Shown piece after piece: positions 21,432 through 33,666 of a DNA stretch of 64,000 nt. The number at the start of each line of letters is the position of its first letter. Position 1 is the stretch's first letter. The stretch lies in NCBI RefSeq assembly GCF_020379485.1, contig NC_063448.1:10315726-10379725 (forward strand), in the 5' to 3' direction. The stretch comes from Brassica napus (Eukaryota > Streptophyta > Magnoliopsida > Brassicales > Brassicaceae). The position numbers and the translations under genes were made by a program. Below the pieces are notes generated by a model. It made no database searches. It was not told the DNA's origin and saw only the letters and a list, made by a program, of their open reading frames with translations.

Positions 21432-23273
21432 TGTAGCATCCCCATCCCGCAGTCTGAACTGGATCAGTCTAAAGTCGGACTGATCAGACGGGATAGACAT
21501 GTTGGACATTACATATGGATAGTATTGATCAGGTTAAGACGATACTGTCTGTCCGAACATAGCAGTTGAGCTTGTCGGACTAAGTTGGACGGATTAAGAC
21601 AAGGCAGCTAGACTTGTCATCCGAGACCAGTTAGTGAATGTGTGGACTGACTGGTATACGTTGTGACGGGAATAGATACTGAGCTCAACATGAACTGATT
21701 AGCCAAGGAAAATGGTGGGAACAGTATCTGGCGGTTACCGAGAGCGGTTACCGAGAGCGGTTACTTAGCGTTTACCGAGAGCGGTTACTGAGCGGTTACC
21801 GAGAGCGGTTACTGAGTGGTTACCGGAGCGGTTAATAAGCAGTTAGCGAAGCAGTTATAGGGCGGTTCTGAGTGGTTGCCGGACCACTTAACTGACTGGG
21901 ACGGTTTATGGGTTCGGGAACTGCTAAGGTAGTTACGGAACCGAGAAAGAAACTGCTCAAGGGCAGTTTATGAATTAAATGGGCGCGGGAGCGGTTATGT
22001 CGGGAAGCGAAACCGCCCATCTGTTTCCTTTAAGGGGGAGATCACGGATCAGAGAAAGGACATCTTTTTTTGGACACGGTTCTGAGACCGAACAGAACAG
22101 AGAGAGAGAGAGAGAGACAAGAAAACTGATGGAGAAAGACGGAGATCGCCGGAAAGGATCGTTTGGATTCTGATCCGACTGTCCTAGAGCCGAGCGATGG
22201 TGTGTTCGGTGTGGTTTGAGTCGTGTCAGACGGACTGAAGATGGAACGATGGTTCGCGATGTACTTACTGCGCTATACTGTGGTTACAGTCCACGGGACG
22301 GTGCGCAAGCCGCGAAAAAGGGACCGCCAGCTTAATCTGTACAGACATTGCTGTGTACTGATGGATTGCGACGCATACTAGAGCCCGTGGTGGTTAAGAT
22401 CGAGAGGCAGTGGACACGGGCCTGGAGACAGCGTATCTGTTGGGTCGATGTCCTGATCTGATCAATCCCGATCGGATACTGTGTACGGATTGGGTGTGAA
22501 CTGTGTGCGACAGCATATGCTATCAGTCTGTTCTGATGAACTGAAGGAAGGATCGGATACTGTGCTTGGAACGATCCTAGCCATGGAGAGATGTGGTACT
22601 GACGTGATCGATTTGATTGGTTCGTTGGAGGTGATCGGGACTAGAGACATACTGAAGGAGGAACGATTGGAAATAGGATCGAGTTTGCTGATGCGTGAGG
22701 CACAAGAGGGCGTGTTACTGATACTGGAATGACTGAGGAGCAGGATGGCCGTGGGGAGAACTAACTGGATCGAGGGCCGTGGAGCCGACTGTGTACTGAC
22801 TGATCCGGGTGTGATCAAGGACTGGTTCTGGGGCGCTAAGCAAGGCTAGCGTACTGTCTGTTCTGGATGGCTGGTTGGAGACCAAGCCGTCTCTCTTTGT
22901 TTACTTGGGTCACGTGGGGATGGTTGGCTAAGTGACTAAGAAACAATAGGATTCGGTTAAGTGTCTGATCAAGCTATTGGTTAGATAAGGAAGGACGGGA
23001 AAGCATGTAGACATCAAGGAAGGAGCGTATGGATGGATTGTCAGACAACGAAGCACCGAGGCATTAAGGTACATGTTTATCATGCCGCAAAAATTAGTAG
23101 ACTGCTAAGTTGCTGGATTAGACCTAGTGAACCCTGTGTACTGAACTGAACCTCATAGAGGGAAACTGGGATAAAATCCTAAATTAGAGAAAAATCGGGT
23201 ATCGATCATGTTTGGTCGAGGAAGCGAATTGGGGTCGTACTGGCGGTAAGGAAAACCGGGTCGGGGCCTTTCA
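21432..23273. mobile_element. Solo LTR of a long terminal repeat retrotransposon, 1842 bp
   Basis: The sequence begins TGTAGCATCCCC and ends GGGGCCTTTCA, giving TG and CA termini. It is flanked by a perfect 5-bp target duplication CATAG at 21427-21431 and 23274-23278. No internal retrotransposon coding region is adjacent and no second LTR exists in the window, so this is a solo LTR left by recombination between the LTRs of one element. It starts 45 bases after the Helitron end. GC content is clearly higher than in its surroundings. Confidence 0.82.
21727..21870. repeat. Minisatellite inside the solo LTR
   Basis: A tandem series of GAGCGGTTACC/GAGCGGTTACT-type units, about 10-14 bases each and roughly ten copies, decays towards the right into AGCAGTTA and GGCGGTTCTG variants. 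It lies in the first fifth of the LTR and probably expanded within the retrotransposon family. Confidence 0.8.
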
Positions 23274-23278
23274 CATAG

Positions 23279-24500
23279 CCCCCACACAAGCACGGAGTCA
23301 TATACATTATTGACGCATTGTGTAGTCTTCTATATGAGATTTTTTTTTGTTAACTTTTGTTTTTTCGTGTTGTATATAATCAATATTATAATAGATTGAT
23401 TAGGTTGATATGAGAATAACCGATGATATTTTATATGTTGATATTTCATATCTCATGTGTGGACGTCTAAAAGAGTTTCCGATTTATCTTCATCAATTCG
23501 ACATCTAGCAACATTTTTCCCATGAATATATCGGACAGAGACCCACATATCCGCTGAGATTCAACATCTGATACGCTGACTAATTGCCATCCTCATCAGC
23601 TATCCAGTAAATCTGTAAGTTGTGCAAGTATAAAAAATAATTATCTACCACAGTTTAGAAACCCAAACAATAGTGAAACCTTTTATTATACATAGAGCAA
23701 GAGAATATACATAACCTTATAAATATGGTCAAGGCGAGATCTTTTAACAAAAATAAAAAATGAATCTCCATGACCTCCTCTCAGGTCAATGCGAACTCTC
23801 TTAATCCGTCCAAGAAGCTGTGTTTCTTTTTCATCGGTTGTTTCTGTAGTTGTTGGTTGTGTAAACAATTTTGTTCACCTCCTCCTTGAAACTACCAATG
23901 TGTTCTAATTCGGATTAGAAGTCTGGGAAATTAGTGAATCCCTCCATGGCGTACAGGTCTTAGTGGACAACTTCGGAAAGTAGAACAAACAACAAAGAAA
24001 AGTTATATTAATCAAGTTTTCAGTAGGACTATGAAATTCTATCAATTTAAAGAGTTTCAATGATACGCGACACTGAATAGAGCGGTTTAGAGGGTAATAG
24101 TTTATTATCGGAGGTGAGAGTTAAGTGACGAAGTGGGAGAACCCTAGGCCCTAGCTTAGAGACTATCAAAAAGAATAGACGATTAGGAGGCTTCTTTGGG
24201 TCTGTCTGACGCATCAGCCTTACCTTTTAAGGCTTATATAGAAACTGGGTGCGATAGGCCGCAGGTTAATTAAAATGACCCAACAACCATTAATTCATTA
24301 CACAACCCTGTTCGAAAACTCACCGCCAAGGGCCGTAAAATCACCGGAAAAATGTAACTCGGACACCAACGGTGACGATTTAGACTGATTCGGTCCGAAA
24401 ATCGAGATTCTTAAAAAAAATTAATTTTTACTCGTTTCATCCTATAATCGAGTAGTATATATAAAGAGTCATGATGTTTTCATGAAAATGGCAAAAAAAC
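23279..24500. other. Intergenic DNA without recognised genes
   Basis: No convincing gene. A short minus-strand ORF at 23686-23868 has no recognisable motif. The left boundary of the minus-strand Helitron at 24840 may lie here, but I could not find its 3' hairpin or CTAG end. Confidence 0.4.
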
Positions 24501-24529
24501 GAAAAAATTGATGTATATGTCGTTAAAAA

Positions 24530-24840
24530 TTATGAGCCGTCAGAGTCAATATTGCAGAAAACCTAAAAGTCTAAAGAGGAAGAAGACTTGTAAAAGTCAT
24601 AATTGCCTTTAATTAAACTTAATCAGAAAAACATGCAAAACATCCATGGTTCCCACTCAAACTCGGGTTGTTAGCATTTTTAAAGATGTGTAAACCGGTG
24701 CACTAAGTGATATTTATTGCAAGTTTTTAGGAATAGATAATATATTGAAATAAAAGTATAAAGATGGGTCCACCAAAATAAATGAAATGCTGAGGTGAAC
24801 ACCCTAAGGAGAGAGCAAAACTCAGTCATTATAATATAGA
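24530..24840 (-). mobile_element. Helitron 5' terminal segment, minus strand
   Basis: Read on the minus strand from 24840, the sequence begins TCTATATTATAATGACTG, with a flanking A. This resembles the start of the Helitron at 18297. Further in, both elements share a GTGGRYCC motif and an AAACTCGGGTT motif (here on the plus strand near 24659). The 3' terminus was not located, so this is either a truncated copy or one whose left boundary I cannot see. Confidence 0.5.
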
Positions 24841-24841
24841 T

Positions 24842-25513
24842 TATGCATGGGCATTTCGGGTATCGGTTTGGTTCGGATATCGGTTCGGTTCGGATATCGG
24901 TTCGGTTTGGGTATTTCGGATTTCGGGTAGTTCGGGTAGGAGGCTAGACGATCCATTTACTACTTGACCTATTTTTGGTTTGGTTCGGTTCGAATAGTTT
25001 CGGGTTCGGTTTAATTCGGATAGTAAAACTAGGAACCGGGAAATACCCTGAAAATATTTTGTTCTCATTTGATTCCGTTTCGGGTTCGGATAGTTTGGAT
25101 AATTCGGGTAATTCAGATAAAATATCGGTTATTTAAGGTAAAATATCAAATAATTAGGATGATTTAGATAATAATTTCAGATTATTTTGGATATTTCGGA
25201 TAAAACTATCCAGATAGTTTCAGATACTTTCGGGTAGTTCGGATACTTTATAATAATTTAGTTATACTCAACTATTTTCGGATACTTTTAAAATATCTTT
25301 AAACTAAAAATATATATTTAGTTATATTATATGTATATATAATTAATATTTTTATATATTCGGGTATTCGTTTGGTTCTCGGTTCCGGTTCGGTTCGGTT
25401 ATTTTGGATATAGAAATAAAAGAACCGTTCAAATATTTGAGAGTTCTGGTTTGGTTCCGGTTTCGGGTATTTCGGTTCGGTTTTTCGATTCCGGTTTTGT
25501 TTGCCCATGCCTA
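24842..25513. mobile_element. hAT-like element with CGGTTCGG-rich ends
   Basis: The outer ends are inverted: TATGCATGGGCA at the left and TGCCCATGCCTA at the right. The subterminal DNA consists of many GGTTCGG / GGTATTTCGG repeats. Its length (672 bp) and terminus style resemble the element at 4367-5005. An 8-bp target duplication is not evident. It lies directly against the minus-strand Helitron terminus. Confidence 0.55.
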
Positions 25514-26600
25514 ATTACAATGGTTGCAATAGAGAATGAGAGATGGGATGTTTTTAATATTTATGTGTAATGAGAGACTAACGACTTTTTGTTCCTCACC
25601 AACCGTGCCCAACTCGTGAGCCGTGAAGTTGCCAACCCAGAATCTTACAAACCCCATGCATCTCAAATATTACCAAACTAGATGGTTGTCCAGTATATGC
25701 GTGGGACTGAAGCTAATATTTTAAATATCAAAACAACCATACTATTCTGTATACGATAGACTTCAATAATCAAAATGTCTAAAATCAAAATTAAGAGTCC
25801 CATAATAGTGTTTCTCGTTTTCCATGTTTCTTTAGTTCTTACAAGTACTTGTGGGCTTATTTTAAACATAAAGTCCACCCTGGTTCTAGTTATTTGTATT
25901 TGGGCTCACGAGCCGAAACTCTTGAAGAATTTTCTTTTCACTAAAAAGATCCATACATGTTTAAGAGTTGTCTACCATGTAAGGCACATTTTGAGTTCTT
26001 TTAACATAGAGACGCATTGGGCTTGGGCTGCTGGGATACTTTTTTTGGATACCTATCTTTTTTTCTGACATTTATTCCTTCAAACCCAGTTAATTGTGTT
26101 TTGTGTGGTTAGGTTAAAGTAACTTAGCTGAATTATAGACATTAAAAAAGTTTGATATTGTGTCTTAATCTGAACCATAAGTTTAAATTTGTCTAAAGAA
26201 ATTTAACGGGTGTGTAACGATTTTATATTTGAGATTTGCATGCCTTTAGATTTCATTAGAAGCAACAAGATACAACGGTAGATAATAAGATTGTATTACA
26301 TTATTATTTTTTATTTTTATTATACATTCATCCCTTATGTCTTATTTTGACTGTATTTCAAAATTTAAAATACATAAGTAAATATATTTGGTATAGTTTG
26401 TTCTAATTTTTTTTTCCTTTGTACTTTGACATCCATTTTAATAATTTTAATAATTAATAAATATTTTTTTGTGGATAAACAATGTCTGGACATGAGTTTT
26501 AATTATGTGGACATGTGAGTTATGGATGGACAATTTGTGGACGGATGACTTATGGATCTGGTTTTTCATTTACCATAACAACAAAATATAGACCATGAAG
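25514..26600. other. Intergenic DNA
   Basis: No gene is recognised. A 97-codon plus-strand ORF at 25775-26068 is hydrophobic at its start, lacks family motifs, and overlaps a mirror ORF on the other strand. Confidence 0.4.
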
Positions 26601-26739
26601 TTGTTCTTAGTCTAGGTGTGTGGACATGGGAGGTGTGGATAGGAGAGTTGGGTAAAGAGAAGTTGTGTACAGGGGATGTGTGTACATGATGCCTTTGACA
26701 AAGGCGTGGACGAGCGGACTGTGGACAGAGTAACAACCA

Positions 26740-27000
26740 GAGCCTATCTTGATCCAAAACCAAAATACGTATCTTTTGGGGAAGGAGGAAGCCTCTCCCA
26801 TCCCAGAAGCTCTACTCTTAGCCTGAAACCCACTCTTTGTCACTCTCTTAATTAACCTCTCCACAGCCGCATCCGCCATCTCCCCAACCTCAGTTCTAAG
26901 CTCTCTTCCGCATCTTTCATCATCGCTTCCAGTTCTTCACATCCTCAGCCGCTTCCGCCATCACCGCTTCCGACATGCTCGCCGTCTTCGTCTCTTCTTG
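26740..27000 (-). pseudogene. Possible unidentified coding remnant
   Basis: On the minus strand, successive segments in neighbouring frames read like a charged, helical protein: SEAVMAEAAEDVKNWK, then MMKDAEESLELR, then MADAAVERLIKRVTKSGF. They are separated by stops or shifts. The composition (Ala, Glu, Lys) and period suggest a coiled coil. The DNA here is more GC-rich than its surroundings, which supports a genic origin. I cannot name the family. It could also be the 5' end of an unrecognised gene with a short exon. Confidence 0.25.
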
Positions 27001-27738
27001 TCCTCAACTTTTTCATCCCTCTCCCAATACACTTGCCATTGAAGTTGCAGCGCCGGTGACGGAGATCCTTGTCGTGTCGCTTCTAGATTAATCTCACAAT
27101 CTCGCCTCTAGATCTGACAATGGTTTTGCTGGATTTGAAGGAAGCATCGGGAATCTAGGAGTGAGCAAAATTGAAGACGATTGAACTTTGTGTGAGATTT
27201 GATTTACATTAGTTAAGGGTTTTCACACGTGTTAGGGAGTGTGCGCGTGTCCATAGGTCTTGTTTATACAACGAAGAAAGTTGAAAAAGTTTAGTTTGAT
27301 TAAGGTGAAGGGTTTTTGTGTCTTTACCCATGTATAATGTATGTGCAAAGTCAATTGTGTCTCCAATCAATTGTGTCTCCAAGAGTAATTGATAAGTCAT
27401 AAAGTGTCTTAGGTGGTAAATTTCTTCATGTTTAATCATGTTTATGGATGAAAATCTGATTAATCAGAACCAATTCAGTTTCGCTGAAAATATCACACAG
27501 AGAACACACCAAGTCTTGTATATTCAAAATATATAATGCATCAAACAAAACTTATATAAAGGAAGACATGTATTAAAGAACAAAGATTCAGTACAAACTT
27601 AAACCCTTGAAGGATTAAGAGACAGATAGTTAAACTTTTCAATAAACCAGAGAGTAATAGTAACTGAGACTGCAGAAACAGAGTATAGACTAACTTTTAT
27701 TTTAGAAACAAAAACATTGTTTCCTTTCTATAAGAATG

Positions 27739-28029
27739 TCAGCATTTGTTGTGTATAGGATCAGATCCTCTTCCAATCTTTCTTTTTACAGATTGATTAG
27801 GATCATGCATCACAGAGGGCGCCAAGTCTCCATTTGTATTTAAATTTCCTTCCTTCGATGATGATGATGACTCTTCAAGAACACGGAAGGGATGAACAGT
27901 TAGAAGCTGCAGCCTCATATCTCTCTCCCATCTTAGACTTGAGACTTTATCCGTTTGAAGAAGTACAAAAAATGCGATGCCAAGAAGAAGAAACATATCT
28001 CGACGAACCAAAACACCCATTTTGAACAA
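27739..28029 (-). CDS. CLE45-like signalling peptide precursor
   Basis: This 96-residue single-exon ORF has the layout of a CLE precursor: a hydrophobic signal peptide (residues ~12-32, FLLLGIAFFVLL), a variable Ser-rich middle, and near the C-terminus the motif RKIGRGSDPIHN followed by KC and a stop. CLE peptides are secreted dodecapeptides perceived by leucine-rich-repeat receptor kinases. The motif keeps Arg1, Gly6, Asp8-Pro9 and His11-Asn12. It has Gly at position 4 and Ser at position 7 where most CLE peptides have Pro. Arabidopsis CLE45 (RRVRRGSDPIHN) shares the GSDPIHN ending, so a CLE45-like root or phloem role is plausible but inferred. ATGs at 28029 and 28020 are both possible starts. 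Confidence 0.8.
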   Translation of the reverse strand: MFKMGVLVRRDMFLLLGIAFFVLLQTDKVSSLRWERDMRLQLLTVHPFRVLEESSSSSKEGNLNTNGDLAPSVMHDPNQSVKRKIGRGSDPIHNKC

Positions 28030-29439
28030 CGTTTGTAGATATTAGCTACTAGCTAGCTTGTGAAGTTAAATATAAATACTTGAGAGATTAAATAAATGGT
28101 AAAAGGTTAATGAAGAAGGGAGAAATTTGTCTCTCCTTCTCTCTCTTTGGAATGGAGAGAAGGTTGGTAAGAAGGAAGCATATATAAAGGCTGGTTTTAG
28201 AAGATCTCTCATCTGACAAGTTTGAACCAAAAAAGCTTTACATTTGGAACTCTGTTATTGGGAAGCTAAGCTTATCTCTTTGTTTTTTTTTGTCCATCTC
28301 CATACTTTTTATATTTTAAACATACAATACTCATATACATTCACATATAATAACATTTCTGTTTATTTGGATAAGGTGAATGGTGTGATACAATATAGAT
28401 TACTAATATAGTTGTATAAAGTGCATTCTTGTGTTGCTTTTGGGAATTGTACTTCACACAATATGTCCCTATCAAATGGAATAACCAAGAGCATTGAGAC
28501 ATCTTTGGAACATTCTCTTTGCCTGACATGGACAGCCTTTACATATATATGTATGTGTGTATGTGTGTGTTTGAATGTTCATACACAAACTTAGACATTA
28601 TAACTCACTTTCATAAAATAATAATGACACTGATTTATTTTACAAAAACAAAACTATTGTTAATGTAGATAAGGTTTACCTTTTTCTTTTATATAGATGG
28701 GGTTCATCTAAGCACAACAACGACAAAAATAATATGATGTAATTATGCTAAGATAAGCAAAAACTAAGCCCAAGAAAGAATAAAAAAATATGCAAAGAAG
28801 AAGGCTTGGCTTGAAAATTGTTATTCAAGAAGAAGCAAGAAGGCCGTCTTAAAGGGGGAAAAGTGTTTTATTCAAAAAAGAATATACAAAAATTGAAGGA
28901 GAAGTTGGTTTGAAAGCTTGTGTTAATACATACTTTTTATAATTCCAAGCTCTTTTCTCATTGTAGTAATATCCAGTCTTGCTTCTTTGAGTTCAGTGGA
29001 GTATCCTTTATGCTTTTCTTCTTTGTTTTCCCCACTTTAATTACTTATCCCTTCCCTCCTCGATTTAAACTTTTAGTACTATTGGACTAATCCATTTCAT
29101 GAATTTAAAAGATTTAGTTGAAGTGGTTATACACACTATAGTACCTTTTTTTTTTTTGAACACCAACACACTATAGTACCATCTTCAGTTAAAACGTTGT
29201 ATTTCATGGATAGATTTTTTTTTTTTTAAGAAGTTGAGTATCATCATTACATATCATAAACATCTAATTTTGCAGTTAAAACAATGTGTGATGAAAACAG
29301 AAACTGAAACTCCCACAGAAACAAACATATGATGTACATTCTCAATACAACCCACAAACACTAACTATAAAGATAGATGGTGAAATATTGTAGAGTGATC
29401 AATAATGGCCTTCTTTTCTTTCACCACATAATCATTCAA
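28030..29439. other. Intergenic DNA between CLE-like gene and IQD30 3' end
   Basis: This holds the upstream region of the minus-strand CLE-like gene, including a TATATA stretch near 28181-28187 that could serve as its TATA box, a CT-rich tract near 28130-28150, and the 3' flank of IQD30. No further gene is recognised. Confidence 0.4.
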
Positions 29440-31849
29440 TCATCTTTTCCACTCTACCGGAGTTGTCTTCCCTGCAAAAACCAAAATAATATTAGTTGAG
29501 AAGAAACTCAGAATCTCTATATAGACTTTCTGGCTTTGTTTAGGACACTACTAACCGTTGAGAAGAGGTTTCTCGGTCTTCTTCCCAGTTTTGCCAATAG
29601 AGTTTGAGACTCTTGTTGTCTTAGGAGAATCAGAAGTGACTCTTGCGTTGTTACCTGAAGATGGTAGCGAGTACCGTCTAGTGGCTTTCTCAGTCACTTG
29701 TTGCTTAGGGGAAGAAGAGCCTTGTAACCTCAGCTTTGCTTTTGCAGATTTAGTCGCTTGCATATAGCTTGGTAGGCCCGGGCTACTGTTCTGATTCACA
29801 TTACTACTCTCTTGACACTCAGTGGTTTGAGTAGTAGCAGTAGTAGTAACCGGAGAATCCTTCTTCCCTGATCTTTTATGCTCCTTCCTAGCTGGATTCT
29901 CCTTGTTGTTTTGTTTGGGAGTTCTCTCTTCTTTCACATCCTCCTTTTCCTCAACCATCACATTTTCTTCGATTTGGCTGACCAATGTGGAGTCAAGTGT
30001 TTCATTGGTTACCAATGGTTCATGAATGTGTTTCAACTCCTCAGGCTGAGCCATTTCATCTGTTCTCTCCACATCAAAGGCATTATTCACAGGTTCTTCT
30101 AAACCTGGAGATGGCTTCTCAATCTCCTTCTGTGTAACTCCTTGAGGTTGGATAGAGCTCTCAACTACAGGATTATGCACTTTCCTCAACCCACGTTTCA
30201 CTTTCTCTAAATCAACTTGAGGAGTCTCTGCTGGTGGTGGTGGTAGTTCTGCAGATTGGCATGTTGAAAACTTGCGGAAGCTGCTGCGTTTCGGTTTCTC
30301 AAGCTCAAATGATGTCTGCGCATCCGAGGGATTGTCGAGATTTGAAGTAGGGACTTTGCGAACACTCTTCTGAGAGTTACTGGCAAACTTCTTCTGAGTT
30401 TTCTTGACTGAAGTTTTCTTAGGTTGAGGAATTGGTTTCCAGAAGCAAGACGCTGACCAGTTCTCTAACCAGATTGTGTTGGACGAATCATTTTCCAAGT
30501 GCACAGGCATCACGTTTGGAGAGGAAGCTAGAAGCTGATAAGATAGACAAAACATTATTAAAGAGCTTCTACATTCAAACATAATACTCACTCTCTGTTC
30601 CGAAAAGATCCGTGTTTTAAAAAAAAATGTTTCAAAAAATACATTTTCAATGCATTAATTAATGGTAAATTGCAAACTTTAAAAAAACATAATTGTGTTT
30701 ATTAAAACTCTAATGGTTAAGAGTTGTGTGGAATGAAATACGAAAATAATGCATTGGTAACTAAAATTTAATATATTTTCTTAATAAGTATGAAAAATTC
30801 TAAATATAAATCTTTTTGAAACAGATACGGTAATAGACTTTACAAGCATACCTTCTGAGCAAACGCATTTGCAGTTAGCTTCTTGATTCCCAGGTAAGTA
30901 TGTGTATCAACAACAGAGTCTTCAGGGAGTTTATTCTCCTGATAAGACAGAAAAAGTAGATACAGAACTTAAGTTAAAAGCTAATCAGAAATAGAAACTT
31001 AAATCACAGAGTCAAAGTGATGAGTGTTAACCAAATGCTGATGATTCAATGGGCATTTCCTCTGAACTTCAACTCCAATGTCAGAATGTCTGATCTCTCT
31101 TCCTCGAGCAAGTGCTTGCAATCTGACAATTCCCATTACACAGCAGAGAGTCGCAACAGCTTGCCTTCTAACCATGTGACCTCGGATAAGTGCTTGCAGC
31201 CTTATTATACCTTTTAACGCCCAGAAAGCACGCCGAGCCTTCACACAAAGAGAGCTCAGGTCAGTATACAACAAGGGGAAAAATGCCAATGAAGGGGTTC
31301 ATAAGTATTTTACCAAGTATCCTCTAAAGGCAGCCTGGACAGTTGTTGCTGCAATCTCTTGCATAATTTTGTCTGATTCGGATAACGAGTCATCAGGTAC
31401 AACAGAAGCAGCGTTTGGAGAATCTTTTGGTTGGACTTGGACCTCAGGAAGTTGTATCTCATCATCTGAAACCGCTTCGTGTTCTGTAGTCTGCGTCTCT
31501 CCCACACCACTGGTATGAACTGTTGCGTTTCCAAAGGATGGAAGATCTGAAACCACATCGGATTCTTCAATCTTTGATATCACCACTACCTCCTTTCCAT
31601 TCACAACTCTCTGAGCGCGATAACCAATAGAAACAGACACCAAAGAGAGAGGAAATCAGAAAGTGACACCATAGACAAACAGTAGACAGAAAGAAACAGT
31701 AGACTGAAGAATCTTAGTCCTCTACGGCAACAAAAATTTAGCTATTCAAATGTTAATTGAAGCGTTACCTCCTTGTCTTTAGAACCACTAGACTTGGATT
31801 GTTTCTTTCCAAGTAGCACACTTTTTAACCATCTTGCAGGCTTCCCCAT
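29440..31849 (-). CDS. IQD30: IQ67-domain calmodulin-binding protein, IQD30-like
   Basis: Six exons join in frame to 560 residues: 31769-31849, 31314-31610, 31032-31238, 30852-30938, 29556-30534 and 29440-29471, with GT-AG introns throughout. The start is MGKPARWLKSVLLGKK, the typical basic IQD N-terminus. The IQ67 domain (about residues 110-178) carries three IQ motifs: AAFRGYLARRA, IRLQALIRGHMVRRQA and IVRLQALARGREIR. One motif is split by an intron at the family-conserved site. A DUF4005 segment, PSYMQATKSAKAKLRLQ, begins near residue 479. IQD proteins bind calmodulin and act as scaffolds at microtubules, membranes or the nucleus. A 5'-UTR intron is likely at 31880-32319. IQD31 is the nearest alternative; gene order favours IQD30. 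Confidence 0.92.
30584..30832. mobile_element. Degenerate Stowaway-like MITE in IQD30 intron 4
   Basis: Near 30584 the text reads TACTCACTCTCTGTTCC and near 30832 GAAACAGATACGGTA. Both resemble the ends of Stowaway MITEs (TACTCCCTCCGTTTC and its inverse) with several substitutions. The AT-rich, non-coding interior and 250-bp length fit. It does not touch the splice sites at 30535 and 30851. Confidence 0.45.
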
Positions 31850-32329
31850 GATGTCAACAACCAAAACTCAAAACACCACCTGCATTTTTCCGACCAATCA
31901 CAAACGCTTTATATGCTCGAGCAATAACAAAAAGACCACACAACACATCTATTACCAATGGTTGCAGTTTTATTTCTGTAAATTTTGTTTATATCTAGAG
32001 CTTGGAAGAGCATATAATTAAGCACTTTGTAAGTTCAATGGATCAGCCATTTGTTTATGAAGACTAAGTAAAGTTCCAAACTGAGAATCACCATCAAGCA
32101 ACAAAATTTAAGAAAATTAAAACATAATAAAAACAGTCGTTCATGAGCTAAAGATCTGTACTTTCTTTTATAATAATGGATCACAATCATTAAGCAATGA
32201 AATCAAACAAGAAAGAGAAAGAAAATACAATGATTATTTAGGAAAAAAAAGAACAAAACAAAATCTCCAAATTGAAAATTTCAGAGATTAAAATTAGGGA
32301 AACCAGATCTGGAACTCACCTTGCAGATA

Positions 32330-33660
32330 AGTGAACCAGATCTCAAATCCACACTACCTAAATCTCAGAATTAACAGTAACAAAAAAAAAAGATCTTGAG
32401 TATTTAGAAAAGAAGTGAATTTACAGCTATTTAGAGAAATGTCGGTCTCAAATTGGATTCACTGTCTGAATCCCACAACAAACTTGAGAAGAAGACAGCC
32501 TTACCGTAGAATGCCTGAATGGTTGGGTGACAGTATTAGATAGCGGTGCTGCTATATCACTAGATACTTAAGGAGCATCGATGAGACTTTCTTTGGTGGT
32601 GGTTAATTTCAGTGACCACGGTGACAGATAATTTATTTATTTCTTATATTAAAACAAAAAAAAACTACAAACGCATCTCCAAAATTCAAATTAAGCACCG
32701 TTATTTACGGCCGTTAGATTAATAATATTTTTATAATTTTTAGATACTCCTTAATGATTTGATTTTTATCTTGTTCTATCACTTTAACTGATTTTTATAA
32801 TTCAAACTGAAACATATCATTTTAACTGGTTTTTAAGGATTTGATTTTTATCTTGTTCTATATAAAATTTAATATCATTTAAATTTGTGACTAATTATTA
32901 AATAACTTATTTTTTTGTTGGTTAAATTAGTTTTATCGAATGTTATTTTATGTAACCAACATTAATAGATAAGTAAATAACTTGGAGAAGGTATGAAAGT
33001 TATGAGTGGGTTGTCCCCAGACTGCTGTTTAATTTGGGAGCATGTGCAATAACTCAGCTCTCTACGTGACTACGAAGCATTTGCGGATGATTACCTTCTT
33101 ACCCTTTTTCTTCTTCTTCTTGAGGAAGCTTGGATCGTGCGGGCGAGTTCTCGTAGAGCTGCTCAAAGTATGAAATGATACTTTATAATCCTCCTCTGTT
33201 TTTTCTGAACATTAAACTATTTGGGAATGAGACATATCGTATGAGCAACTTGTGCTTTATTCCTTAACTGAGACGAAAACGACGTCAACCACCAAAAAGA
33301 CAAGTAAGAAAGCAATGGAGATCGAAGCCTTCCCACATGGATCTTGTCGTAAGAATGCAACAGAGTATAAACCATGTTATGTTTCCACACTCGTGCACAC
33401 AGCACATTTCTTGATGTTTCGACGATTGCATGAAGGTGAAACCATTCAATTTATCTGGAATATTTGTCATTTAATATGTGAATAACCCCCAAATAGTTTA
33501 AGTTCCCAGAGAGTCTAAAGAATAAAGCAATTCTCAAAGACAACGACCAAAACTATATTTTATAAAAATAGTTTTAACTGAAACTAGAAAATACAAAAGA
33601 CACTGCAGACATTAAAAAAAAAAACGAAACAGGGAAAGCAATCTAGTCTCTGAGAACTCC
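32330..33660. other. Intergenic DNA, IQD30 upstream region
   Basis: It contains the probable IQD30 non-coding first exon near 32320-32520 and its promoter. A CTTCTT-rich tract lies near 33105-33120. No further gene is recognised; ORFs on both strands at 33217-33485 overlap each other and look incidental. Confidence 0.4.
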
Positions 33661-33666
33661 AAGCGT

